Source: Acinetobacter guillouiae CIP 63.46 (lineage in GTDB: Bacteria > Pseudomonadota > Gammaproteobacteria > Pseudomonadales > Moraxellaceae). Taken from it: 64,000 bases of DNA. The stretch is taken from assembly GCF_000368145.1 (NCBI RefSeq), contig NZ_KB849287.1, positions 363,272 to 427,271 on the forward strand, read 5' to 3'. Of this stretch, positions 29,250 through 37,414 are shown one piece after another (position 1 is the stretch's first letter; each line of letters starts with the position of its first letter). The notes under the pieces are model-generated. The model saw only the letters and a program-made list of their open reading frames with translations. It ran no database searches and had not been told where the DNA came from. Position numbers and translations under genes: made by a program.

Positions 29250-31004
29250 GTGAGACCAGTTTTGAAAATACGTCGAGTTCCCATTGCATTACGCTTATTT
29301 CTGACCGTTTTATTGACAACTTTAGTCATTACAACAGTGAGCTTGGGTGTTTTACATTGGACCATGCAAAAGAACTTTGCCAGATATGTTGCAGATGTTG
29401 AAATGCAGAAACTTGATCATCTGATCGAAAACTTGGCAGATGTATATGGAGTCTATCAAGACTGGGGTAACGCGGTTCAAGCACAGATTTTGCAAATTGA
29501 AGGTGATGCTGCGCCTGATGATTATGATAAATTATCACGCTGGTGGCTACGTCGTCAGTATGATATCGCTTTACAGCAACGCTACTTTAAAGAACATACA
29601 ATGGTGGCGACTTTGGGACAAACGGACGGTGCCGTTCATAAGTCTCAACTGGATAAAGAAGAACTGAAAATTCTCGAAGAAAATTTACCCTCAGCTTATC
29701 AACCTTTTGAAGGTTTGAAATTTCCGCTTAGTTCAAATCAAAACTTATATAGACCCTCAGATCGTAAAGCAAATAAACCGCCTATAGGCAAAGATAAAGG
29801 TCATCTTTCAGCAGGACATGAAGCACCAGCTTCTGCAGCGAAAGAAGCGCCAACGCGAGATTCGATGCGAACGGTAAATCCGCAGAATGGCAAAAAGATA
29901 TTTGTGTCATTGCCTGACCGTTTGGGGCTGAGTTCACGACTTTCTTTATATGATGCAAAACAACAGTTTATTTTAGGTGAACCGTCAGATGATCAGGTGT
30001 CTTATCGTCCGATTTTAGTCAATGACGAAGTGGTCGGTTACTTGGGTTTAAAACCAGTTTTAGATCAGGATGATGCGCTGAGTATTAACTTCTTTAGTAA
30101 TCAAAAGCGTTATTTAGTGCTGATTTATATCTTCACCTTCTTATCAAGCTTGGTTGCCGCATTGTTATTGGCGACTTATTTTAAAACACCGATTCAACGT
30201 TTATTGAACGCAACTCGCGAATTAACCAAAGGTAACTACCAGCATCAAGTGGTGATTAACCGCAATGATGAATTAGGAGACTTGTCAACAGAGTTAAATC
30301 AACTGGCTGTCATTCTCGACCAGCATGAAACATCACGCCGTCAGTGGGTTGCTGATACTTCACATGAATTAAAAACGCCATTAGCAGTATTACAAGCACA
30401 GATTGAAGCCATGCAGGATGGAATTCGCAAGCCGACACCAGAACATTTTGAAGCGATGTTACGTCAGGTCACGAGCTTGAAAAAGCTGACACAGGATTTA
30501 GCCGATTTGGCGCAAGCTGAAGCACAACAATTAAAATGCTACTTTGCAGAAATTGATCCTTGGTTGGTGGTTTTACAGGAAATCGAGAATTTTAAACCTA
30601 AATTTGAACAGGCTGATTTAACAATTTCAGCCACAGGTGAGGGAGCGAAATTACAATTAGATATAGATCGCTTTAAGCAAATTATGGTCAACTTACTTGG
30701 AAATAGTATTCGCTATACTGAAGCAGGTGGTGAAGTCCAAGTGCATACAGAGCAAGATGCAGATTCTTGGAGTGTGATCGTTGATGATAGCCCAGTGGGT
30801 TTGAGTGATGAACAGATTGTACACTTGGGCGAACGTTTCTATCGTGTGGATAATTCACGTACACGTAGTACAGGCGGTACAGGATTGGGATTGGCTTTAT
30901 CAGGTAAAATTGCACAAACACTCGATGGTCAGCTTACTTTTGATCATTCGCCATTAGGCGGTTTGCGTTGCAAACTGACATTTTCAAAACATACTAAAGT
31001 TTAA
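29250..31004 (+). CDS. baeS: Sensor histidine kinase, BaeS-like
   Basis: A 584-residue inner-membrane kinase. Membrane segment 1 covers about residues 10-33. A long periplasmic region carries a low-complexity Lys/Pro/Ala insert (about 168-205). Membrane segment 2 is at about 288-312, then HAMP, then HisKA with DTSHELKTPLAVLQAQ (phospho-His about 372). The ATPase domain has NLLGNSIRYTE and GGTGLGLALSGKI. The HisKA sequence and adjacent response regulator fit BaeS, which in Acinetobacter influences efflux pump expression. The start is GTG at 29250. The stop is 16 bases before the regulator gene. BaeS is the best match by family, but another OmpR-type pair is not excluded. Confidence 0.78.
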   Translation: MRPVLKIRRVPIALRLFLTVLLTTLVITTVSLGVLHWTMQKNFARYVADVEMQKLDHLIENLADVYGVYQDWGNAVQAQILQIEGDAAPDDYDKLSRWWLRRQYDIALQQRYFKEHTMVATLGQTDGAVHKSQLDKEELKILEENLPSAYQPFEGLKFPLSSNQNLYRPSDRKANKPPIGKDKGHLSAGHEAPASAAKEAPTRDSMRTVNPQNGKKIFVSLPDRLGLSSRLSLYDAKQQFILGEPSDDQVSYRPILVNDEVVGYLGLKPVLDQDDALSINFFSNQKRYLVLIYIFTFLSSLVAALLLATYFKTPIQRLLNATRELTKGNYQHQVVINRNDELGDLSTELNQLAVILDQHETSRRQWVADTSHELKTPLAVLQAQIEAMQDGIRKPTPEHFEAMLRQVTSLKKLTQDLADLAQAEAQQLKCYFAEIDPWLVVLQEIENFKPKFEQADLTISATGEGAKLQLDIDRFKQIMVNLLGNSIRYTEAGGEVQVHTEQDADSWSVIVDDSPVGLSDEQIVHLGERFYRVDNSRTRSTGGTGLGLALSGKIAQTLDGQLTFDHSPLGGLRCKLTFSKHTKV

Positions 31005-31020
31005 ACAGGAATAGTACAAC

Positions 31021-31707
31021 ATGAAGCATATCATGCTGGTAGAGGATGAAGTTGAACTTGCGCAATTGGTGCGGGATTATCTAGAAGCAGCGGGCTTTGA
31101 AGTCAGTATGTTTCATGATGGTCAAGAAGCTTATGACAGCTTTCTGCAACGCAAGCCAAGTTTAATGGTGTTGGATTTGATGGTTCCGCGTATGGATGGT
31201 TTGACCATTTGCCGTAAAGTGCGTGAGCAAACCGACTTACCGATTATCATGGTGACTGCACGAACTGAAGAAATCGATCGTGTCTTGGGTTTAAATATGG
31301 GAGCAGATGACTATGTCTGTAAACCTTTTAGCCCAAAAGAGTTGGTGGCACGTGTACAAGCGGTATTACGCCGTTTAGAACGTAAAGCTGAACCTGAAGC
31401 CAATGACTTATTTCGTATTGATAAAGCACAACAACGTATCTGGTATCAACAAAAATCGTTGAATTTAACGCCAACTGAATTCCGCCTTTTAGAGCTTTTC
31501 CTCGAACATTTGGGACAAGTCTATTCTAGAGCGCAACTTTTAGACCATATTAACCCAGATAGTTTTGATGTTGCTGACCGTGTTATTGATAGTCATATCA
31601 AGAACTTACGTCGTAAAATATCTGAAGCAGCGGAAACCGGAAATCGTCATGAATGGGTACAAGCTGTTTATGGCGTAGGCTACCGTTTTGAATATCCAGA
31701 AGATTAA
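31021..31707 (+). CDS. baeR: OmpR-family response regulator, BaeR-like
   Basis: A 228-residue two-domain regulator. The receiver has VEDEVELA (acidic pocket), VLDLMVPRMDG (phospho-Asp52), MVTART and DDYVCKPFSPKEL (Lys). The C-terminal winged helix shows LTPTEFRLLELFLEHLGQVYSRAQLLDHI and DSHIKNLRRKI...VYGVGYRFE. It is the partner of the kinase gene immediately upstream. Its likely targets include the divergent two-repeat lipoprotein, by analogy with Bae control of spy. No terminator is evident after it; the DnaA-box module at 31733 comes next. Confidence 0.82.
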   Translation: MKHIMLVEDEVELAQLVRDYLEAAGFEVSMFHDGQEAYDSFLQRKPSLMVLDLMVPRMDGLTICRKVREQTDLPIIMVTARTEEIDRVLGLNMGADDYVCKPFSPKELVARVQAVLRRLERKAEPEANDLFRIDKAQQRIWYQQKSLNLTPTEFRLLELFLEHLGQVYSRAQLLDHINPDSFDVADRVIDSHIKNLRRKISEAAETGNRHEWVQAVYGVGYRFEYPED

Positions 31708-31732
31708 GTTTTCGACATTTTAAGTTCATCGT

Positions 31733-31772
31733 TGTGGATAAACACAGGTTTATCCACAGATATTGTGGGTAA
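31733..31772. repeat. DnaA-box module, copy 1
   Basis: TGTGGATAAAC (31733-31743), a four-base spacer ACAG, then GTTTATCCACA (31748-31758) form a perfect 11-bp inverted repeat containing two consensus DnaA boxes (TTATCCACA) in opposite orientation. TGTGGGTAA (31764-31772) is a third box with one mismatch. It lies between the converging baeR and YjbR-like genes. Copy 2 is at 33010-33049 in the same orientation with identical internal spacing. Confidence 0.8.
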
Positions 31773-31910
31773 ATGTTTATAAATGTAAAAAGTTATGTTT
31801 GAAAAATAAACATATAACTTTATGTTTATTGATACATTCTAATTTTGACTGAATCGTGAGTAGATAGAGGTTAGGTCTGTTGATCTAATGTGCGATCCAA
31901 AGCCCGCTAA

Positions 31911-32291
31911 TTATTTAATGTGTTGATAAACCGCCAATACCTGCTTTTGGGCTTTGGTCAGGCTCTTGCTCACAAGCTCATAAGAGCCTTCAACCAAGTC
32001 TTGAATCAGATCAGCACTGATCTGTTCGCCTTCATAGACTGAAATCCAATGACGTTTATTCATATGGTAGCCCACCTGAATCGAGGGGTAGAGATCTCTC
32101 AACATTTCGCCATGATCAGGTTCAACTTTTAAATTAATCAGTTTTTTGCCATGCAGTTCAGAGCCTAACATAAACATTTTTCCCATCACTTTAAAAACAG
32201 GAACATCCTCACCAAAAGGATAGTCAAGTTCGGATTTAGGCAAATGTGACGCAATCTTAAATGCTAAAGTTCGGATTTCTTCACCAGTCAT
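31911..32291 (-). CDS. MmcQ/YjbR-family protein
   Basis: A protein of about 126 residues of the MmcQ/YjbR fold (CyaY-like, proposed DNA binding). Family features are the early ELDYPFGEDVPVFKVMGKMFML, ELHGKKLINLKVEPDHGEMLRDLYPSI and HMNKRHWISVYEG. I start at the ATG at 32291; a GTG at 32294 adds one Met. It lies 25 bases downstream of the L,D-transpeptidase gene on the same strand. Function is unproven in any organism I can name with confidence. Confidence 0.85.
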   Translation of the reverse strand: MTGEEIRTLAFKIASHLPKSELDYPFGEDVPVFKVMGKMFMLGSELHGKKLINLKVEPDHGEMLRDLYPSIQVGYHMNKRHWISVYEGEQISADLIQDLVEGSYELVSKSLTKAQKQVLAVYQHIK

Positions 32292-32315
32292 CACTGTCTC
32301 TTTTTAAAATATTAT

Positions 32316-32915
32316 TTATGAATAAATGCTAATCACTGTTCCATCATCGACCAGTTTCCAAATTTCATCCATATCTATATTTCTAACGGCAATACACCCC
32401 CATGTCCAGTCATTTCTAGGTAAGTAGGTCATTAAACTGGGGAGTTTTTCCACTTGTGAGCGTGTTGCTGAACCATGAATCATAATGTCACCACCAGGAG
32501 AAACGCCAAATTGGTTGGCTTTAGATTTATCCTGTTGGTTTGGATAGGACACATGCAGCGATTTATAAAATGCACTATTGGGATTACGCCAATCTAGAAT
32601 ATAACGACCTTCAGGGGTTTTTCCATCACCTTCTTTAACTTTATGTCCAATAGGATCAAAGCCTAAGCGCATTGGATATGTTCGTATGTCTTGATCATGA
32701 TGCATGAGTTTAACAATACGATCCGATTTATAAACTTTAACTTCGGTGATTGGCGTGTTTTGACGAAGACGTTGAATCTCTTGCTCAGATAAATTCTGCA
32801 CATGTATGGCAGCATTTGCGGTTGGAATAAATTGATTATATTTTTGATAAGTCCAGACACTTGCTATAGCTATAGCCAAAAGAATCAAGCATGGAATGAG
32901 GTATTTTTTATTCAT
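32316..32915 (-). CDS. L,D-transpeptidase (YkuD family)
   Basis: A 199-residue exported protein with an N-terminal signal or anchor (about 5-22). The YkuD catalytic domain has IMIHGSATRSQVEKL and DWTWGCIAVRNIDMDEIW, with the catalytic Cys at about 174. The usual Ser before Gly-Cys is replaced: TWGC in place of S.GC. The family cross-links peptidoglycan or attaches proteins to it. It is first of a two-gene unit with the YjbR-like gene. The second DnaA-box module lies about 95 bases upstream of its start. Confidence 0.87.
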   Translation of the reverse strand: MNKKYLIPCLILLAIAIASVWTYQKYNQFIPTANAAIHVQNLSEQEIQRLRQNTPITEVKVYKSDRIVKLMHHDQDIRTYPMRLGFDPIGHKVKEGDGKTPEGRYILDWRNPNSAFYKSLHVSYPNQQDKSKANQFGVSPGGDIMIHGSATRSQVEKLPSLMTYLPRNDWTWGCIAVRNIDMDEIWKLVDDGTVISIYS

Positions 32916-33009
32916 TTTAGAATACTAATGTTGTAAAACCCTGTATTGCCTAAATTTTATTCATTCTAAAGACAAAAGCTGTAGTTAATTTGTGATTGTG
33001 GATTTATCC

Positions 33010-33049
33010 TGTGGATAAACACAAGTTTATCCACAGAAATTGTGGGTAA
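33010..33049. repeat. DnaA-box module, copy 2
   Basis: TGTGGATAAAC (33010-33020), spacer ACAA, GTTTATCCACA (33025-33035), then TGTGGGTAA (33041-33049) repeat copy 1 with the same spacings and about four differences over 40 bases. A further degenerate box TGTGGATTT precedes it at 32997-33005, and TTTATCC/GGATAAA (33003-33009 / 33013-33019) forms an overlapping inverted pair. It lies between the end of selO and the start of the L,D-transpeptidase gene. Confidence 0.8.
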
Positions 33050-33094
33050 CTATGATGGGGCAGATCAAAGAAAGTGATTCGGCAATTTATTTGA

Positions 33095-34552
33095 TCAAGA
33101 AGAACAACTCACTATCACTTCTGGAACGTCGCTCGGTAAAGGCGCTAAATCTTTGGCTGTTTCTAAATCCGTTTGTTTGGTAAACGGTTGACTAAGCAAT
33201 TTAAATAGACGATCAACCTCAGAAAAATCATCACGTTCAGCCTGTTCAATGGCTGTTTGTAGCATATGATTTCTTAAAATATAGACTGGATTGGCCTTTT
33301 TCATTTCCGCATCAAGTACATCAATATCTTGCTGCTCACGAATACTGTGATATTGCGTCAAGAAGTTTTCAAATTGAAAGCGATCTAGGCAATCATCTTT
33401 AATGGCTTCGTATTCTTTATTCTGTAAGCGAAGAAAACTGTCGGTATAGTCGAGTTGCTCACTTTGTAGAATTCTTAAAAATGCCATACCACAATCAAAA
33501 CTATCTTTGTGGAAGGCAGGTAGTCCAAGTTTTTGGCATAGCCCATGGGTATAATGTTCTAGAAAGGTCGGTTCAAAATGCTCTAAACATTCGACGAGGT
33601 CTTGCTTAAATTGTTCTTTATTTTCTGCTTGTGCCAGTGGAATTAAATTGTTTAACCAATTCCATAAGTTCCAATGTGCAATACTTGGTTGGTTTTGGTA
33701 GGTATAACGACCATTGTAATCACTATGATTGTTGATCCAATTGGGACGGAAACGCTCCATAAAACCATAAGGGCCAAAATCGAGGGTAGAACCTGTAATA
33801 TTGAGATTATCTGTATTCATAACCCCATGTGCAAAACCCACCAATTGCCATTTTGCGATCATGACAGCGGTGTTTTGAATCACTTGCGTTGCAAATGCTA
33901 GAACAGTGTCTTCAAACTTTTGCTGTTCAGTATTCAAACATTGTGGATAGTGCCATTCAATACATTTTTGGGTAAATTCAGTGAGTAATTCAGGCTGATA
34001 TTGATTGATCCATTCAAAATGCCCTAAACGGATGTGGCAATCCGAAGTGCGTAACATCATTGCACCAAGTTCAAGTTTTTCTCGTTGTACGCCTTGGGTT
34101 GAAGAAGTAAAGCCTACGGAATTGCTTGAAGGAACCCCCAGTGCATTGAGTGCATGACCCGCTAGATATTCACGAATCACAGAACGTAATACAGCACGTC
34201 CGTCTCCCATACGAGAGTAGGGGGTTGAGCCTGCACCTTTTAAATGTAGGTCAATGGTTTGACCTTGTCGATTTAAAATTTGCGCTATCAATAGGCCACG
34301 CCCATCCCCCAATTGACCTGCCCATTGTCCAAATTGATGCCCTGCATAAACCATGGCAAGGGGATGAAATTCAGCAAAGGTTTTTTGTCCGCTACAAATT
34401 TCGACCCATTGGGCTTTTTCATCTTCAGACCATTGTAATTCATCCGCAAGCGCAGCATTAAAATGCCCAGCCTTTGCACCTTTCAGTGGACTAGGCATTT
34501 GCTCATGGTAGAGCTTTGAATCGAGAGATGGATAACGTGGGGCAAATTGCAT
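33095..34552 (-). CDS. selO: Protein adenylyltransferase SelO (YdiU)
   Basis: SelO is a pseudokinase-fold enzyme that transfers AMP to Ser, Thr or Tyr of target proteins and is linked to oxidative stress. Motifs are the N-terminal APRYPSLDSKLY, YAGHQFGQWAGQLGDGRG (nucleotide loop), LKGAGSTPYSRMGDGRAVLRS and GVMNTDNLNITGSTLDFGPYGFME (metal-binding Asn and Asp). The length of 485 residues is normal. The C-terminus ends CSS, with Cys at the third-last position, where eukaryotic SelO carries selenocysteine. A single gene, with its own intergenic regions on both sides. Confidence 0.95.
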   Translation of the reverse strand: MQFAPRYPSLDSKLYHEQMPSPLKGAKAGHFNAALADELQWSEDEKAQWVEICSGQKTFAEFHPLAMVYAGHQFGQWAGQLGDGRGLLIAQILNRQGQTIDLHLKGAGSTPYSRMGDGRAVLRSVIREYLAGHALNALGVPSSNSVGFTSSTQGVQREKLELGAMMLRTSDCHIRLGHFEWINQYQPELLTEFTQKCIEWHYPQCLNTEQQKFEDTVLAFATQVIQNTAVMIAKWQLVGFAHGVMNTDNLNITGSTLDFGPYGFMERFRPNWINNHSDYNGRYTYQNQPSIAHWNLWNWLNNLIPLAQAENKEQFKQDLVECLEHFEPTFLEHYTHGLCQKLGLPAFHKDSFDCGMAFLRILQSEQLDYTDSFLRLQNKEYEAIKDDCLDRFQFENFLTQYHSIREQQDIDVLDAEMKKANPVYILRNHMLQTAIEQAERDDFSEVDRLFKLLSQPFTKQTDLETAKDLAPLPSDVPEVIVSCSS

Positions 34553-34586
34553 AGCGATCGGTCACAATGGTTTTACTTGTCCCTCT

Positions 34587-34638
34587 CAATATAGCAAAGT
34601 TTTAAGCTATTGAGATAATGTCGACTGTTTTAGTCGAC
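34587..34638 (-). terminator. Paired hairpins downstream of the cupin gene
   Basis: GTCGAC (34620-34625) and GTCGAC (34633-34638) form a self-complementary hairpin that overlaps the cupin stop codon. Further on, TCAATATAGC and GCTATTGA (34587-34614) form a second stem. No long T run follows, so efficient termination is uncertain. Confidence 0.4.
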
Positions 34639-34959
34639 AATAAATAGCTTTGCACCAAATGCGGTAGAAGAACGATGCGCTTCAGCTTGGTCTGCAACTT
34701 GATAGCTCATCCCTGCTTTTAAGGTAAAGGTACGTCCATCATCAAGTTCAGTGTGCAACTCACCTTCCAAGCAAAACAGGATATGACCTTTTAAACACCA
34801 GTGGTCAGCCAAATAATCGACAGAATATTCGACCATTCGCACTCGAATATTGTCAAATTGCTGTGTGCGCCAAAGTGCAAAGCCTTGCTCACCCTCATGG
34901 CGCGTTGTTGGAACTTCTGCCCAGTTGGTAATGCCAAAGGGGATGTTATTAATTTGCAT
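34630..34959 (-). CDS. DHCW-motif cupin-fold protein
   Basis: A single-domain cupin of about 109 residues. The motif DHWCLKGHILFCLEGELHTELDDGR contains the Asp-His and Cys pattern of small DHCW-type cupins, and LKAGMSYQVADQAEAHRSST is the second cupin motif with a metal-ligand His. The start is the ATG at 34959, preceded by GAGAG; a TTG at 34974 would add five residues. Molecular function unknown. It lies between selO and the desaturase gene on the same strand, apparently independent. Confidence 0.8.
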   Translation of the reverse strand: MQINNIPFGITNWAEVPTTRHEGEQGFALWRTQQFDNIRVRMVEYSVDYLADHWCLKGHILFCLEGELHTELDDGRTFTLKAGMSYQVADQAEAHRSSTAFGAKLFIVD

Positions 34960-35009
34960 ATTATTTTCTCTCAATATTCTCAGTATGAATTTCTGTAAAA
35001 AATGGATAA

Positions 35010-35034
35010 AAGAAAAGCCCCTTTCGGAGCTTTG
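35010..35034 (-). terminator. Probable terminator downstream of the desaturase
   Basis: Read on the minus strand, AAAGCTCC, a GAAA loop and GGGGCTTT form a short stem with one mismatched pair, followed by TTCTTTT. It lies about 25 bases past the desaturase stop. Confidence 0.65.
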
Positions 35035-35055
35035 CTTTTGATGTGTATTGAGAAT

Positions 35056-36219
35056 TTAAGAAACAACGTTCTTTTTGATTCCACGCATCAGTGTTTCTAA
35101 ACGTTCACGATGGAAAGCAAGTTTCTGTTCGACCAATTGGAAATCAACTTTGAGTTTGACATCCATCTGGTGGATTTTTTCAGCAACAGATGCTTTTTTC
35201 GCTTGTAGCTCTTGTTCTTTTAACGCAGCCCAATCATTTAACGTATTGGTGAATGCTTCATATTCTTGCGATACTTTTTGTTTCATCGCGATGATGTCTG
35301 CATTGACGTTATGACCATAAATCGCTAAATCCTGTTCAGCATATTTAAATCTCATCGCCAATTCCGCTTTTTTGATATTAAAGCTTGGGATACGACGTAG
35401 ATTTTTGGCTAAACCGATTTTAGAGCATGACCAAATCAACCATTTTGTTGGATCATATTGCCACCATTTCACACCATTACGATAATCGTATTGGAAAATA
35501 TGGTGATAGTTATGATAACCCTCGCCCCATGTTGCAATGGCAAGAACAAAGTTATCACGTGCAGTATTTTCGTCAGTATAAGGACGTTTGCCCCACATAT
35601 GGCAGAGTGAGTTAATAAAGAAAGTTACATGGTGGCTAATGATTAAGCGGAGCAAACCACCTAAGAGTAATACGCCCCACATGTCACCTACAGCCCAACC
35701 CAGTGGAACTAAAATCGCAGCATGTACAGCAATCACAAGTGGAACATAATACTTGTCTTGGAACATAACCACTTTGTCATTCAACAAATCAGGTGCATTT
35801 TTATAATTTGATTCAGCAGCAGGATAATTACGTAACATCCAGCCAATATGAGCGTACCAAAAACCATTGTTAATCGAATACGGATCTTGATCCACATCAT
35901 CCACATGGCGGTGATGTGTACGGTGACCAGAAGCCCAGAACAAAATACTGTTTTGAACAGCAAAAGTTCCCATGATCATCAAAATGATTTTAAGTGGTAA
36001 AGTCGCTTCGTATGCACGATGTGCCCACAAGCGATGATAACCTGCAGTAATACCTAAACTACTGAGACCGAGTAAAACGAATAAACTAATCCAAGCTGCC
36101 GCACTAAAATCATGGTGGTAGGCATATAAAGGGATCGCAATTACTGCCACAAGGGGTAAAAACACCAAGGCAAAAACACCGATCCAATTTATTGGGGCTT
36201 TGGGTAGGGGAGCATTCAT
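35056..36219 (-). CDS. Membrane fatty acid (acyl-CoA) desaturase
   Basis: An integral-membrane di-iron desaturase of the delta-9 type that introduces double bonds into acyl chains and so tunes membrane fluidity. The three His boxes are HRLWAHR, HRTHHRHVD and HNYHH. Four to five hydrophobic segments lie in the first 230 residues. A long C-terminal coiled-coil-like tail (about 290-387, Glu/Lys/Gln-rich) is not part of the catalytic core. I chose the ATG at 36219, with AGGAG 11 bases upstream; earlier in-frame GTG and TTG codons overlap or crowd that site. Upstream inverted repeats (36315-36343) suggest repressor control. Confidence 0.9.
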   Translation of the reverse strand: MNAPLPKAPINWIGVFALVFLPLVAVIAIPLYAYHHDFSAAAWISLFVLLGLSSLGITAGYHRLWAHRAYEATLPLKIILMIMGTFAVQNSILFWASGHRTHHRHVDDVDQDPYSINNGFWYAHIGWMLRNYPAAESNYKNAPDLLNDKVVMFQDKYYVPLVIAVHAAILVPLGWAVGDMWGVLLLGGLLRLIISHHVTFFINSLCHMWGKRPYTDENTARDNFVLAIATWGEGYHNYHHIFQYDYRNGVKWWQYDPTKWLIWSCSKIGLAKNLRRIPSFNIKKAELAMRFKYAEQDLAIYGHNVNADIIAMKQKVSQEYEAFTNTLNDWAALKEQELQAKKASVAEKIHQMDVKLKVDFQLVEQKLAFHRERLETLMRGIKKNVVS

Positions 36220-36314
36220 CTCCAACAGCACTCCTAAGAACCTTAATCAGGTAAAGTTAAACGCATAGCTTCAGCATTTTTCTAGGCTATACTTTCACAG
36301 ATATTATCATGGGC

Positions 36315-36343
36315 GAACATGTGTTCACTAGTATTAGTGTACA
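36315..36343. promoter_or_regulatory. Overlapping inverted repeats, likely operator of the desaturase gene
   Basis: GAACA-TG-TGTTC (36315-36326) and TGTTCACTA-GTAT-TAGTGTACA (36322-36343, 8 of 9 pairs) overlap about 100 bases upstream of the desaturase start. The pattern recalls operators of TetR-type fatty-acid regulators such as FabR and DesT. A minus-strand -10-like GATAAT lies just downstream (towards the gene), which would place the site over the -35 region. The binding protein is not identified. Confidence 0.55.
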
Positions 36344-36578
36344 TCTGTATTGTATAAAACAGTAACAGAATAAAACATGAATTCTAGCGGTTTGATCGAA
36401 AAAAATGAATGGTTAAAACGTCGTATTTAAATGTCACAATAGTGTAAGAATTTTTCTGTCTTATCCAATTTGATTTTTAGGGGGTTAGACAATTGATTCT
36501 CAAGTTAAATTTTAATTTTGGAACCCTCAAAAGTTCAAAATAAAATTCTACTTTATTGTGTTATTAAATGGATTTGAG
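36344..36578. other. Gene-free stretch upstream of the desaturase operator
   Basis: AT-rich intergenic DNA between the operator region and the end of the phosphodiesterase gene. I see no credible ORF and no clear terminator or RNA gene. Confidence 0.45.
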
Positions 36579-37301
36579 TTATTGAATTTGCGCTAAGGCA
36601 AGCTGCATCATTTTTGGGAAATCAGTAATTAATCCATTGATCCCCAAATCTCTTAAATGCTTAGCGCGCTCAATATCATTGACGGTCCAAACACTGATGC
36701 CCAAACCTGCACGCTGAGTTGCTTGAATGAGCTCATCTGTTGCCAATTGATTCATCCATCCAATCTGGCAGCATCCCAGTTGTAATGCTTGTTCGATCGC
36801 ACGTTGTTGGATGTCATCTTCAATCAGTAGACCACGTTTAAAACTTGAGTTTTGCTGTTGTAAGGCTTGATGTATTTTTAAATCAAAACTGGTAATCACT
36901 GCGACATTTTCAAAACCTCGCAGTTGTTTTTGTAATTCGATGATGAGTTGTTCAGCGTGTTGCAATGTTTCTACAGCTTTCACTTCAACTTCAATATGCT
37001 CAAAGTCCTGCATAATCTTTAGGCTTTGGTTTAAGGTTGGGGTAATTTGTTTTTCCCAATCCATCCAGATATTGGCTTGGTTATAGGCCGCTAATTCAGC
37101 GCTGTTTAAATCATACAGTACTTGATCTATTCCAGTTGTTCTTAAAAAATTATCATCATGCATGATAATGAGTTCATCATCTTTTAATTGTCGAACATCA
37201 AATTCAACTGCGCGGATACCTAAATCGTGAATATATTGAAATCCAGCTAGGGTATTTTCAGGTGCTTCACCACGCGCGCCACGATGTCCGATAATTCTCA
37301 T
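36579..37301 (-). CDS. Glycerophosphodiester phosphodiesterase family protein
   Basis: A 240-residue TIM-barrel GDPD. The signature IGHRGARGEAPENTLAGFQY carries the catalytic His and Glu-Asn pair. EFDVRQLKDDELIIMHDDNFLRTTG carries the metal-binding Glu and Asp and the second catalytic His. The end has VWTVND and NGLITDFP. It hydrolyses glycerophosphodiesters to glycerol-3-phosphate and an alcohol. No signal peptide is present, so it is likely cytoplasmic, like UgpQ. It is not linked to ugp transporter genes. Confidence 0.9.
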   Translation of the reverse strand: MRIIGHRGARGEAPENTLAGFQYIHDLGIRAVEFDVRQLKDDELIIMHDDNFLRTTGIDQVLYDLNSAELAAYNQANIWMDWEKQITPTLNQSLKIMQDFEHIEVEVKAVETLQHAEQLIIELQKQLRGFENVAVITSFDLKIHQALQQQNSSFKRGLLIEDDIQQRAIEQALQLGCCQIGWMNQLATDELIQATQRAGLGISVWTVNDIERAKHLRDLGINGLITDFPKMMQLALAQIQ

Positions 37302-37414
37302 AATGAACTCACATACCCATTTTCATCTGTCTAGTAATCGTTTAAGTCTTACTTTTAGCAATAACTTGACTTTATCATACTGTTAAAAATTTACTTTTAG
37401 ACAGTGATTTATCG

